Positions 23,733-35,799 are shown, counted from the first letter of the stretch. The stretch: 64,000 nt of DNA from Aspidiotus rigidus (GCA_035079385.1 JAVHKY010000025.1:19628501-19692500), one strand, 5' to 3'. Notes: generated from the sequence alone by a model not told the origin. Made by a program: numbers and translations.

Positions 23733-24010
23733 TTGTCAAACTTTCAACTACATAACAATGTTTTATTGCGCATGGTATGTGATCACGGCTCCTTAACATT
23801 TGGCAACATCGGTCTTTCTACAGCTGTGATTACCACGGTCCAGGTGTACTTACTCATCCTTACCGGCGTAATCACCTTTCTTATCTCTTATATTCTTTCT
23901 ATTTTTCTATCTTTTCACATTCTTCCATTAAAAATCTTGATTCAGGTTCATTTGTTCTTCAGTTGGTCACCTACATGTAAATGATTTAGAACTGCGTTGA
24001 ACTAAGTACC
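23733..24010 (+). promoter_or_regulatory. Conserved upstream module of ZNF unit 3
   Basis: Core GGCAACATCGGT at 23,812-23,823, then 'CTACAGCTGTGATTACCACG'. It has the same pyrimidine-rich tail and 'AGAACTGCGTTGAA' end as other copies, about 0.93 kb before the ATG. The 83-codon open frame across it is not conserved in the other copies. Confidence 0.45.
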
Positions 24011-24740
24011 ATGATTACCAAAGCCTTGTTATTTCTTTGTGAATCCAAGTTTTTTCAAGGATTTGATTGCTGACGTACCATAATTATTTGTAATTCTTTT
24101 GAAATTTGCTTTTTATTCATGAACTTCATTATTGATTTGTTTTCAATTCCATCAAGTATTTATGGAGTCCCTACAATGCATTAGTAGCAATTTAATGAGA
24201 AGTTGGACTTGAAACTTGATTATTATTTGATGATATTGAGGATGAACTGTGCATTATTTGGTGAGAAACATTTGATTATGTATAATTTGTGTAACATGGG
24301 AGATGTTTTTTAATTGCATTATTTGGTGAGAAACATTTGATTATATGTACGTTTTTGAAACATGGAAGATATTTTTTATTCTTTCATCTATCCATTTTGT
24401 TCTGGTGAAAGAATTCCTAGAAGGGTGAAAAATATCTCACAATGCAGTTTTAATTTTGAAAGCCTATCTTGATTATTTATCACCTTTTTAATCTGTAGTT
24501 CTGATGAACCAACAGTGTTCAATAATGGTGAACATATACTAAAATTGTATCTCACACTTAGGTACTGATACTGATTACAGATCACTTGTTGAGGCTCGGA
24601 GTTGGGTGGAATTATGGCCATATTCCTGTTATTTTATTTGATTTCATCACAATGTGCACATATGAAGTAGGCGACAAAAGATAGATAGTCCTTCACAACC
24701 ACCTCAACAGAAGATGGTAATTTAGTATTGTTATTTGCTA

Positions 24741-26396
24741 ATGGATTCTATTGGAACAACTATGTCGACCAATAAAGTTCAGTGTGATGGGAAAATACTT
24801 TCATTCCGAAGGAATCTGAAACGACATATTAGGACCCATGAGTGTAATCCAGATCAGGGATGTCCATTAGAGTGTGATAAACGCGAGAAAATGTTTACAC
24901 GGAAAGCTTATCTGATGAAACATATGTTGACCCATGAAACTGATCCAGATCGGAGATGTCCATTTAAGTGTGATATTTGCGGGAAAATGTTTACACAGAA
25001 AGGGACTCTGAACAGACATAAGTTGATCCATGAAACTGACCCCAATCAGAGATATCCATTTAAGTGTGATATTTGTGGGAAAATGTTTACATGGAAAGCT
25101 GACCTAATGAAACATATGTTGACCCATGAAACGGACCCATATCGGAGATGTCCATTCAAGTGTGATATATGCGGGAAAATGTTTACACAGAAAGGGAATC
25201 TAAATACACATAAGTTGACCCATGAAACTGATCCAGATCGCAGATGTTTATTCAGATGTGATATTTGCGGGCAAATGTTTACACAGAAAGGGCATCTGAT
25301 GAGACATATGTTAACCCATGTAACTGATCCAGATCAGAAATGGCCTTTCAAGTGTGATGATTGCGGGTATAAATGTAGATGCATAAGTAACTTAAAGAAA
25401 CATATGTTGACCCATGAAACTGACCCGGATCGGAGATGTCCATTCAAGTGTGATATTTGCGGATATAAATGTAAAGAAAAAAGTTATTTGAAGAAACATA
25501 TGTTGACCCACGAAACTGACCCCGATCAGAGATATCTATTCAAGTGTAATGATTGCGGATATAAATCTACAAGGAAATATTACCTGAAAAATCATATTAT
25601 GGTGACTCATGTGAATGACCCAGGTCGGAGATATTTATTCAAGTGTGATGATTGCGGGTATAAATGTACTTGCAAAAGTTACTTGAAGACACATATGTTG
25701 ACCCATGAAACTGATCCAGGACGGAAATATCCATTCAAGTGTGATATTTGCGGGAAAATGTTTACACAGAAAGGGACTCTGAACAAACATAAGTTGACCC
25801 ATGAAACTGACCCCAATCAGAGATATCCATTTAAGTGTGATATTTGTGGGAAAATGTATACACAGAAAGTGTCTCTGAACGTACATATGTTGACCCATGG
25901 AACTGAATCAGATCGGAGATGTTCATTTAAATGTAATATTTGCGTATATAAAAGTACATGGAAAAATAGCCTGCAGACACATATGTTGACCCATGAAACT
26001 GACCCTGATCAAAGATATCCATTCAAGTGTGATGACTGCGGATTTAAATCTGTATGGAAAAGTGCCCTAAAGAAACATACGTTGCACCATGAAAACAATC
26101 CAGACCGGAGGTGTCCATTCAAGTGCGGCAAACGATTCACACAAAAAAAAGTCTTGAGAGTACATAAGTTGTCTCACAAACCTGATCCAGATTGGAGAAG
26201 TCCAGTTGAATGTGATATTAACGGGAAAAAACACACACAAGGTAGGACTATGAAAACACAAATATTGAACCAGCGGGAATCTAATCCATTCCGGAGTTGT
26301 TCTTTGCCATCTGTCTGTCAAGAAGAAAATCCACCCCAGTACTGTTCAAAATATAATACACTTACTAACGAGTTCAGCGCCAATCCAAATAATTAA
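24741..26396 (+). CDS. C2H2 zinc-finger protein, ZNF unit 3, C-terminally truncated (12 intact fingers)
   Basis: Single-exon ORF of 551 residues with the family ATG context. The first complete-looking finger has lost its second Cys (ECDKREKMF). Twelve intact fingers follow, including one with H-X4-H (NHIMVTH). The next finger has lost three residues (FKCGKRF where paralogs have FKCDICGKQF), destroying its Cys pair. The frame then stops at TAA 26,394-26,396 where paralogs read TCA (Asn-Asn-Ser). The same frame continues open for another 29 codons to a TAG at 26,484-26,486, encoding the conserved C-terminal CNICNKVFAQGSEQKIHNEF finger. So this gene has lost its last finger by one nonsense change, unless readthrough occurs. 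Otherwise probably a functional nuclear DNA-binding protein. Confidence 0.82.
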   Translation: MDSIGTTMSTNKVQCDGKILSFRRNLKRHIRTHECNPDQGCPLECDKREKMFTRKAYLMKHMLTHETDPDRRCPFKCDICGKMFTQKGTLNRHKLIHETDPNQRYPFKCDICGKMFTWKADLMKHMLTHETDPYRRCPFKCDICGKMFTQKGNLNTHKLTHETDPDRRCLFRCDICGQMFTQKGHLMRHMLTHVTDPDQKWPFKCDDCGYKCRCISNLKKHMLTHETDPDRRCPFKCDICGYKCKEKSYLKKHMLTHETDPDQRYLFKCNDCGYKSTRKYYLKNHIMVTHVNDPGRRYLFKCDDCGYKCTCKSYLKTHMLTHETDPGRKYPFKCDICGKMFTQKGTLNKHKLTHETDPNQRYPFKCDICGKMYTQKVSLNVHMLTHGTESDRRCSFKCNICVYKSTWKNSLQTHMLTHETDPDQRYPFKCDDCGFKSVWKSALKKHTLHHENNPDRRCPFKCGKRFTQKKVLRVHKLSHKPDPDWRSPVECDINGKKHTQGRTMKTQILNQRESNPFRSCSLPSVCQEENPPQYCSKYNTLTNEFSANPNN

Positions 26397-29300
26397 TTTC
26401 AGTGTAATATATGTAATAAAGTATTTGCCCAGGGGTCTGAGCAGAAAATTCACAATGAGTTCAATATTCACACATTTGATCTGTAGGCTAGATATGAAAA
26501 ATATTTTTACCTACTACGTAGTGGTTACTTGATTGTGTAAAATTTATGTAATAATGTACAAATATCAGTGTAATCAGATTCAAGTACGGTATCACAAAAT
26601 TTTTTCAAATATTGATCACTTATTGAGGTGGCTTAGAATTGGATGACCTACTCTTTTATTACCCTTATTTCGAGGAAATGAGACTTTAATATAATCATTA
26701 ACTTATGTGGAGTACTTGTAAATTTAAGTGGAATAAGAAAACATTTTATATATTCTCTCATTATCTTTGCAGTTTAGAAATTTTATTTAATTCAGTGCTG
26801 TAGATTGGTCTTAAATAGGATGTATGGTTATTAGTCAGAGAAGTAATATGAAACATCAAATAGTGTTTCAACTTGTGTTCCTTTTCAGTGAAGGCACTTG
26901 AAACAGGCAAGTCGATCGTCATACAAATTCTGTTACTTGAACCTACAAAAATCTGAAAATATTTTTGAGACTTCCTAGTTTTTTTGCCTATAGTTCTTCA
27001 GCTAAAGCTTGATGATATTATTAAAAAAAGAAAAAACATAGGCCTATTCACAATTTCAGTTATCAGGCTCAGACTTTATCATTCCAATACAAAAACGCTT
27101 ATGTTGAAGAAGGCTTTTTGTCTACCTACAATAACTTGTAACTTGAAATTTCATTTTATTCTATGTAAAACTACAAAATTTGATGGAGCTTCCGTTGAAG
27201 GAAAATTTCCATCTAGCCTATATCTTGATCAAATATTTCTTCATAGGTATACATTCATATGCCAAGTCCCAACTGAACTCCAAGAATCTGAAAATAGTAC
27301 CTATTCCTGATTTTTAAAAATAATACACCTACCAAGGTTGAAGATGAATTAGGTCCTCATTTGAAATATAGCACAAGAATGAACACTCTTCTGGTCATGC
27401 TGATCATAATTTTAGTAACTCTAAAGTAGGTTATCAATCAGGTCTAATTATGTAAATATTTATCTTCAAAAACTTGACGGTGATTCAGTAGAAGATAAAA
27501 ATTGAAGACTACACAAAAATATTTATTTATTTTTTTAAACGAGCATTTTAGTTTGATCCTTTTAGTAGACCTGCATTTCTTGAGTGTAAAATATTTGCAA
27601 AATCAAGCATGTTCTCTTTTTGATTTGATACACTTACTGAAATATATCAAACATTAATGTTTCAGCTGTACTCTGTGTGGGTGTAATTTACTGAGATTCC
27701 TCTCCATCTTCTACGTTTTCTAAATTATTTCAAGATTATTTTGGACAGCAATTTCGATTTACCCATGAGTTCATACATATGTTACACTTTCCCTCTTCAC
27801 AATATTTTCCTTAACTGCCCTTCTTCTCTCATGTATAACTCCAAGGTTGGAATTTTGCAGAGTCTCTTTACTCTTGAATGTATCTCATGAGAGTAATGTG
27901 GAAAATTATTAGGTACTCATCGTTACGAAAATTTGGCGTTCCTTGCAAGTCCAAAATTGTTCTTAAATGCAAAGACACTTGTTAAGGACCCTTACATCAA
28001 TTGATTCTGACAATGTGATTGGCGAATTATCGTTTTGGGAGTTGATGAGTGTTGTTGTAGAGAATTATAGTCACTTATTAGTCATTCTGAAAAATCAAAG
28101 CGGTGAATTGACACAGCATCTTTCAATTGCATAGAACATAATCAACAGAACTAATAATCTACTACTAAAATCACTGAAATTTTTTCATTTACAAGTATGA
28201 ATCTAACGACCAAAACAGTAATTATTGTTAAACTATGAACTACCTATTCACGTTTTTTCTTTCATCTCTACTTCTTTTTTCCTTTTTGTCCATTATTGGC
28301 TACGTCATATTACTTAAATGTTTTTGTTTCCAACAGTAATATAACTTTGGTTTCCGAAATAAGCACATTTTCAAAATATAAGTTAAGCATTAATCTGATT
28401 CATTCTTCTATTTGTTCCATCAATTGCACAGGAAGGTAGAAAGACAGGAAGAGATATTTACTACAAAATTACTGAAGACTGATAGGTCAAACCAACAAAG
28501 CACCCCAGTAGAGAATAAATTGTTCTAATATTTTTCAATGACCTGCATTTGAGAATATATTTTGTTCTGATTCTAGTTATTTAATCCATTAGTTACAATT
28601 TAAGTTATCAGGACCTGACCTTTCATTCATCTACCAAAAAGCACATAATAGGAAAACACTTTTTCATACACTCATATCAATAAATGAAACAAGTTCTTTT
28701 ATTTGGGATTGAAGTCCTAATTTTTTTTTTTTTTTTTTCTTTGTAAAACCATAAAACTTATTGAAACTTGAATTTGGAAAAATTTTCAACTACCTAGAGT
28801 GAATCTTGAAGGAATATTTTTGAAATATTCAATTTGGAGGCATTTATTTGAGTCCCACCTGGAGTAGTAGAATCTAAATTGCAGAACTAATACACCAATG
28901 CCCATAAGGCACCCATCTTAAAGAAAGTACTGAAGTTCACACTTCAGTTAATTTTGAGCATAATAAATAAAGTGAATATCGAATCGCTTACTGATTAGGT
29001 TCAATTATGTAAGTATCAAACTTTGAAAGGCGTTAATTCACTGAAAAATGTAAATCTAAATTTCTGATCCTTTTTTTTTTTTTTTCTTTTATAAAAACAT
29101 AATGCCATAATAAAATGGCTATACCCATTGAGTCTATTTACTGTTAGATTTTCAACCCCTTGAAAAAAATCATTTGCAAAATCAAGATTTTTTTCCCTAA
29201 AACACTCATATGTTTCAGAAATTACTTTTTCAGCTCTTCTCTGTGCGAATCAAATTTACTCATACTCTCAGTTCCATTCTATGTTTTCTAACACATAGAC

Positions 29301-29760
29301 CTATATCAAGAATATTTTAAACAGCAAGCAAATCAGCCACAAGTTCATGCAGGTATTACAGTCAATAACTTCACCAAGAACTGATTAGGCCCCCCCCCCC
29401 TCAATCTCATCCAAAGCTGTAATTTCTTCAAATCAGTTTTCTCCTAAATATTCCTTATTGTTTTGTGGTACGATGATTGTTCTAGTGCACCATAAATTAG
29501 CATTCCAGGTGACTCCAAATTTCTTTTTAAATAGAAAGGTACTTAAGAAGTACTTCTATATCACTTGACTCAATTGATTTGCGGCTATAATAAATTACTG
29601 CAAACTTTTTTATCATGGTGCCAAACCGGAGGGGAGCATCTTTTTCCATTGAAACAACTTATAGAACAGACACAATAGAATTCCTATTAGGATCATAGAA
29701 ATTCTCTCAATTATAAGCACAAATCAAAAGACAAATAGGTAACAGGGAGTGTTGTCAAAC
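26397..29760. other. Lost C-terminal codons of unit 3, then ZNF inter-unit spacer
   Basis: 26,397-26,486 is the in-frame remnant of the family C-terminus after the premature stop. The rest is non-coding spacer with the same landmarks as at 15.7-18.4 and 20.7-23.7 kb: 'TTAGTCATTCTGAAAAATCA', 'TTCCATCAATTGCA', 'GTTATCAGGACCTG', 'ATCATTTGCAAAATCAAG'. Poly(T) runs occur near 28,720 and 29,070 and poly(C) near 29,391. No other gene seen. Confidence 0.6.
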
Positions 29761-29764
29761 TTCT

Positions 29765-29990
29765 AACTACAATGTTTTATTGCGCATGGTATGTATGGCA
29801 ACATGGGCTCTTCTACAGCTGCAAACATCCTTACTGATGTAATCACTTTTCTTATCTTTTGTTTTTGTTCTATTTTTCTATCCTTTTACATTCTTCCATT
29901 GGAAAATTTGATTCAAGTTCATTCCTACTTCAGTTGGTTACCTATATCTATACATTTAGAACTGTGTTGAAAAAAGTACCATGATGACCT
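29765..29990 (+). promoter_or_regulatory. Conserved upstream module of ZNF unit 4
   Basis: Core GGCAACATGGGC at 29,797-29,808, then 'TCTTCTACAGCTGC'. It lacks the about 25-30 bases that separate 'GTATGT' from the core in most copies and lacks the CCACGGTCCAGG part, so it is a deleted version. Confidence 0.4.
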
Positions 29991-30624
29991 AACCATTGTT
30001 ATTTCTTTGTGAATCGACCATAATTATTTGTAATTGTTTTGAAATTTGCTTTTCATTCATGAACTGCATTATTGATTAGTTCTCAATTCCATTCACGCAA
30101 GAATTTGTGGAATTCCTTATAATGTATTTGGAACACTATCATTGATGAGAAGTTGGACTAGAACCTTGATTCTGAATTGATGATGTTGGGGATAAATTGT
30201 GCGTTATCATTCATCTTCATGACAGGTACCTACAGTTATTACTGAGAGTTTCCTTTACATATTTGCACAGTTTTTCACTTTGCAAGGAAATGAAATGTGG
30301 ACTGCACTATAATGTAGTTTCTTGGAACTTGGGAGATTTTTTTATTCTTTGACCTATTCATTTCATTCTAGTGAAAAAATTCCTAAAAACGGGGAAAAAT
30401 ATCTCAAAATAGCCTACAGTTTCAACTTTTGAAAACCCATCTTGATTTTTATCTATCACCTTTTTGATTCAGCATTGTAGTTCTTATGAACTGATTGTGC
30501 TCCATAATAGTGAAAATATTCTAAATTCATGTGTCACACTTACTGATACTGATTGCAGATCACTTGCTTGAGACCTGGAGTTGAGTGGAATGGTGGGTAA
30601 TTTAGTACCTATCAATATTTGCTA

Positions 30625-33510
30625 TTGGATTCTATTGGAACAAATACCTCAACCAATAAACTTGAGTGTGATTGGAAAATACTCTCAAATCAAAGGAATC
30701 TGAACAGACATATTATGACCCATGAAACTGATCCAGAACGGCAATTCCAATTCAAGTGTGATATTTGCGGGAAAATGTTCACACGGAAAGCTTATCTGAT
30801 GAAACATATGTTGATCCATGAAACTGATCCCGATCGGAGGTGTCCATTCAAGTGTGATATTTGCGGGAGAAAGTTTACACGGAAAGCTGATCAGATGAAA
30901 CATATGTTGATCCATGAAACTGATCCAGATCGGAGGTGTCCATTCAAGTGTGATATTTGCGGGAAAATGTTTACACAGAAAGGGAATCTAAATACACATA
31001 AGTTGACCCATGAAACTGATCCAGATCGGAGATGTCCATTTAAGTGTCCTATTTGCAGGAAAATATTTATACAGAAAGATTATCTGATGAAACATATGTT
31101 GACCCATGAAACTGATCCAGGTCGGAGATATTTATTTACATGTAATATTTGCGGATATAAATGTGTATGGAAAAGTTCCCTGAAGACACATATGTTGACC
31201 CATGAAACAGACCCCGATCACAGATATCCTTACAAGTGTGATGATTGTGGATATAAATCTGTATGGAAAAGTGCCCTAAAGCAACATATGTTGACCCATG
31301 AAACTGATCCAGATTGGAAATATCAATTCAAATGTGAAATTTGTGGTAAAATGTTTACACAGAAAGGGAATCTCAACTCACATTGGTTGACCCATGAAAC
31401 TGATCCAGATCGTTCATTTAGATGTAATATTTGTGGATATAAATGTAAATGGAAAAGTTCCCTGAAGAAACATATGTTGACCCATGAAACTGATCCAGGT
31501 CGGAAATATCCATTTAAGTGTGATATTTGCGGGAAAATGTTTACACAGAAAGGGAATCTGAACGAACATAAGTTGACCCATGAAACTGACCCCAATCAGA
31601 GATATCCATTTAAGTGTGATATGTGTGGGAAAATGTGTACAAGGAAAGTGGCTCTGAACGCACATATGTTGACCCATGAAACTGATCCAGATCAGAGATG
31701 TTCATTTACATGTAATATTTGCGGATATACATGTACACGGAAAAGTTCCCTGAAGACACATATGTTGACCCATGAAACTGACCCCGATCACAGATATCCT
31801 TACAAGTGTGATGATTGTGGATATAAATCTGTATGGAAAAGTGCCCTAAAGCAACATATGTTGACCCATGAAACCGATCCAGATTGGAAATATACATTCA
31901 AATGTGATATTTGTGGTAAAATGTTTACACAGAAAGGGAATCTCAACTCACATTGCTTGACCCATGAAACTGATCCAGATCGTTCATTTAGATGTAATAT
32001 TTGTGGATATAAATGTAAATGGAAAAGTTCCCTGAAGAAACATATGTTGACCCATGAAACTGATCCAGGTCGGAAATATCCATTTAAGTGTGATATTTGC
32101 GGGAAAATGTTTACACAGAAAGGGACTCTGAACAAACATAAGTTGACCCATGAAACTGACCCCAATCAGAGATATCCATTTAAGTGTGATATTTGTGGGA
32201 AAATGTGTACAAAGAAAGTGGCTCTGAACGCACATATGTTGACCCATGAAACTGACCCCGATCACAGATATCCTTACAAGTGTGATGATTGTGGATATAA
32301 ATCTGTATGGAAAAGTGCCCTAAAGCAACATATGTTGACCCATGAAACCGATCCAGATTGGAAATATCCATTCAAATGTGATATTTGTGGTAAAATGTTT
32401 ACACAGAAAGGGAATCTCAACTCACATTGCTTGACCCATGAAACTGATCCAGATCGTTCATTTAGATGTAATATTTGTGGATATAAATGTAAATGGAAAA
32501 GTTCCCTGAAGAAACATATGTTGACCCATGAAACTGATCCAGGTCGGAAATATCCATTTAAGTGTGATATTTGCGGGAAAATGTTTACACAGAAAGGGAA
32601 TCTGAACGCACATATGTTGACCCATGAAACTGACCCCGATCACAGATATCCTTACAAGTGTGATGATTGTGGATATAAATCTGTATGGAAAAGTGCCCTA
32701 AAGCAACATATGTTGACCCATGAAACCGATCCAGATTGGAAATATCCATTCAAATGTGATATTTGTGGTAAAATGTTTACACAGAAAGGGAATCTCAACT
32801 CACATTGGTTGACCCATGAAACTGATCCAGATCAGAGATGTTAATTTAGATGTAATATTTGTGGATATAAATGTAAATGGAAAAGTTCCCTGAAGAAACA
32901 TATGTTGACCCATGAAACTGGTCTAGGTCGGAAATGTCCATTTAAGTGTGATATTTGCGGGAAAATGTTTACACAGAAAGCGAATCTGAACAGACATAAG
33001 TTGACCCATAAAAGAGATCCAGATTTCAGATATCCATTCAGATGTGATATTTGTGGATATAAATCTAAAGACAAAAGTGATCCGAAGACACATATGTTGA
33101 CCCATGAATCTCATCTAGATTGGAGATGTCCATTCAAGTGTAACATTTGTAGCAAACAATTCACACAGGAAGATCTCTTGGCAGTGCATAAATGGCCTCA
33201 CAAAACTGATCCAGATCAGAGAGATCCACTTGAATGCGGTGTTAGCGGGAAAAAATACACACAGGGTAGGACTATGAAGACGCAAGTATTGAACCAGCAT
33301 GAACTCAATCCATTCCTGAGTTGTTCTTTGCAATCTGTCAGTCAAGAAGAAAATACAACCCAGGATTATTCAACAAATGATATATTCACTAAAGAGTTCA
33401 ATGCCAATCAAAGTAATTCTTTGCGATTTAATATATGTAATAGAGTATTTATCCGGGAGTCCGAGCAGAAAATTCACAATGAGTTCAATATTCATACATT
33501 GGATCTGTAG
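30625..33510 (+). pseudogene. C2H2 zinc-finger gene, ZNF unit 4: 26 fingers, start codon lost, one nonsense codon
   Basis: The longest member. The codon aligned with the paralog ATG reads TTG (TTTGCTATTGGATTC against TTTGCTAATGGATTC), so the conserved start is missing. The next in-frame ATG lies within the degenerate first finger (HIMTH). The frame is open to TAA 32,842-32,844, where the equivalent repeat at 31,706 has TCA, and then continues open to 33,510. Before the stop there are 22 regular fingers; after it four more (one with Pro for the core Leu), the degenerate 'LECGVSGKKYTQG' finger, and a C-terminal finger whose first Cys is Phe (RFNICNRVF). Finger 2 has Gln for the core Leu. Much of the middle is a recent tandem amplification of finger blocks. 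It may be a pseudogene, or produce a 22-finger protein from a downstream ATG; not decidable from sequence. Confidence 0.75.
31211..33000 (+). repeat. Intragenic tandem amplification of finger blocks (6, 5, 4 fingers)
   Basis: The block beginning ACCCCGATCACAGATATCC (finger YKCDDCGYKSVWKSALKQH) starts at 31,211, 31,781, 32,255 and 32,633, giving units of 570, 474 and 378 bp. These equal 6, 5 and 4 fingers of 96 bp minus 6 bp, because every block contains one short linker (DRSFRC). Successive blocks differ by loss of one finger each: first 'CNICGYTCTRKSSL', then the '..C.KKVALNAH' finger. Base identity between blocks is very high, so unequal exchange or gene conversion was recent. Confidence 0.9.
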
Positions 33511-34105
33511 CCTAGGTAGATATAGAAAATATTTTTACATACCGTCATAGTGGGATCAATTTAATCAAATTCAAGTGTCATAGATTTTTTAAATAGGCTA
33601 TTTATTATTTGTTAAGGTGGCTTGAAATTTGTAGACCTACTCGTTTAATACTATCATTTTGAGAAAAGTTATTAAAATTTGATATAAGTCAATTATTAAC
33701 TTAAGTGGACTACTTGTAAATTTAAGTGGAATAAGAAAACATTTTAAATATTTTGTGATTACCATTTTAATAGCGTGAGATGCATTTTGGGCCAAACAGA
33801 AGATGAAAAGCAAATTTTTTTATTTATGCGGCTTCCTGTCGTGCACATTCATTTATTCTTTCATAATGAAAAGCAAACACAGTACAAAGTACAGACGGTA
33901 GCATTGAGGAAAAAATTGAAAAATATTTCTTTTTTACTAAAGATGATTTTCTGGAAGCTCCCTAATCGGATGTCTCAGCTTGTGACGATGCATACAAAAT
34001 GAAATATAATTTAAATTTTCTTGTAGTTCATGATTGAAAATTTCTTGGAATTGAAAGAAGATCGTAAAGAGTATCTAGTAAAATTGATACCAAATGAGGG
34101 AGAAA
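33511..34105. other. 3' flank of ZNF unit 4, then unique sequence
   Basis: 33,511-33,760 matches the 3' flank of unit 1 ('GTGGCTTGAAATTTGTAGAC', 'AAATTTAAGTGGAATAAG'). Homology to the ZNF units ends near 33,755. The remainder is unique and holds no convincing gene. Confidence 0.5.
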
Positions 34106-34111
34106 TTTATT
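34106..34111 (-). terminator. Polyadenylation signal of the small secreted-protein gene
   Basis: AATAAA on the minus strand, 55 bases past the stop codon of the two-exon gene at 34,166-35,580. Position and match are as expected for its 3' end. Confidence 0.5.
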
Positions 34112-34165
34112 AGTCGATGCTTTACTACAAACAGTTCTCCTTATGTATTTATGAATCTGTTTCAC

Positions 34166-35580
34166 TTATGATGTACCCTGCACACCATCTTCCGTTCCGT
34201 CTACGGTCTGCTTGGGACCTGACGCAATCGGAACTTGACATGCGAGATAATTTTGAGCTCCATCCTCAATTGAATTCGTAAAATTTAATAAACCTTGCAC
34301 AAAATTATTTCCAGAATTCTGATCATTTGACTTGCTCGTGGTAGATTTTTGAGTCGTAGTAGGATTACAAAACGCAGATTTATGGGTTGTCGTGGGACAA
34401 TCGGTTGCGGTCACCTGTAAATTTGAGAAAGTATCGATGAAATAAAATTGCAAGCTACTAACTTTTGTGGTGTTTTGGCTATTCAAAACTTTTAGCGCTG
34501 AGCGACTAATAAAAATAATGAGGCAAAATAAAATATGTTCGTCGTAAAAAATTAAATATTTTTCATTTGACTCGAATTGACTAATTTTCTCTCATCTTGT
34601 CTTCTGTAAGAACACTAACACTACATAGTTATTTAAATTTTTGTACTCGTATTTCTACAAGCTCAAGAGGTCTACCAAGTAAATTGTATAATTTGAAAAA
34701 GATTTTTTGCCAAAATCGCTCAATCTCTTATTTGGAATCGTTGTTCATTTCCTGAGTGCTCTTAAAAACAGGTTAGTCAAAAAGTCTTGTACAAGAAAGA
34801 AAGAAAACTTGAGGAAGGGAGCGGTAGGGCAAGTCAGAAAAATTATGTGCTCCAAACTTTAGAGAAAAACAAAAATTCAAATATTAAGTTTCGAGTATTT
34901 GCAGAAAATAATGGTTTAAAATTTTGAAATCCGGCCCACCATTCAAGATACGTCAATAAAACAAGAAGTACTCGTATTTAGTGGCCTCCTCAGTCCAGTA
35001 ACAGTCGACGATCTCTTCCTCCAGCTAAAGCACCTACTTACAACATATCCCTTCGACATTCCCGCGAACGAGAAGTCAACAGCTTAGTGGATCTCGAAAT
35101 ATGATTACGGAGTATTCTACTTCTCTCTCCATACTAAACCCTCTCCGTTTTATTTCGAGAACCTGACCTGGTCTCGATCTTCCCCCTCACTTCTACAAAA
35201 TTTCGGAATCAAAACAAAATTAAGAACTAAATTTCCAACTGATCAAAACTTTACCTCACCAAAACGTGGCTTCATAATGAAAAAGTGTAACAATTTCCAT
35301 AAAACAAGTTTTTGGATCCCCTCAATTAACGTAGTTACTAAACTAATGATCTTGCGAGCAGCGAATGAAATAAGTTGCGAATTCTCTCCCTTCCATGTAG
35401 CACCTACAGACTTCAAAACCCCATTAGTATTATTTTTTACGAATTGAAAAAATTAGGATTTTGACGATGATAGTTCCCCAAAGCTGATAACTTAATTAAT
35501 GTAACTCGAAGATAACTTACAGTAGGATTTATAGCGACCAGAGCAATAAAGCTCAAGGTATACAAGATGACGATATTCAT
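34166..35580 (-). CDS. Putative small secreted Thr-rich protein, two exons (102 aa)
   Basis: Reconstructed from splice signals. Exon 1 is 35,521-35,580 (20 codons, MNIVILYTLSFIALVAINPT), a signal-peptide-like hydrophobic run followed at once by a perfect donor GTAAGT (from 35,520 down). Exon 2 is 34,166-34,414 (82 codons plus TAA), preceded by the acceptor TTTACAG (34,415-34,421). Both junctions are phase 0. The mature part begins near VTATDCPTTTHKSAFCNPTT and is rich in Thr, Ser, Asn and Gln, with three Cys (DCPTTT, AFCNPTTT, LACQV) and a possible N-glycosylation site (NFTN). A TATA box lies upstream (35,789-35,794) and AATAAA downstream. I do not recognise a family; small secreted proteins of this build include insect saliva and haemolymph proteins, but no function can be assigned. 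The intron (1,106 bp) holds nothing recognisable. It sits between the two convergent ZNF arrays and shares no sequence with them. Confidence 0.55.
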
Positions 35581-35788
35581 AGTTATTTGAGAAAATTCTG
35601 AAGTTTTTCAAAATTGGATCAGTTAACTCATTCTAATACGTGTTCATTTTAAAAGTACCTGCTAAAACATACAAATAGATATCAAGACTATCGAAGGTTT
35701 CTTCTGTGAAACACATGCTGTACGCGAACCTCATAAAGAATGTAATCGGAACGTCCGTTTGTATTTTCTCATTAAAGTACCACAAAAA

Positions 35789-35794
35789 TTTATA
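35789..35794 (-). promoter_or_regulatory. TATA box of the small secreted-protein gene
   Basis: GTATAAATTT on the minus strand, about 210 bases before the predicted ATG. This would place transcription start near 35,760 and leave an about 180-base 5' UTR. Confidence 0.35.
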
Positions 35795-35799
35795 CTACC

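Noticed and set aside
23733..23984. Hydrophobic 83-codon ORF and its relatives at 18.4, 45.7, 50.8, 55.7 and 62.0 kb as a small membrane protein
   Set aside because: The open frame differs from copy to copy because of single-base shifts, and several copies are deleted or interrupted, while the DNA itself is conserved. Treated as a regulatory module.
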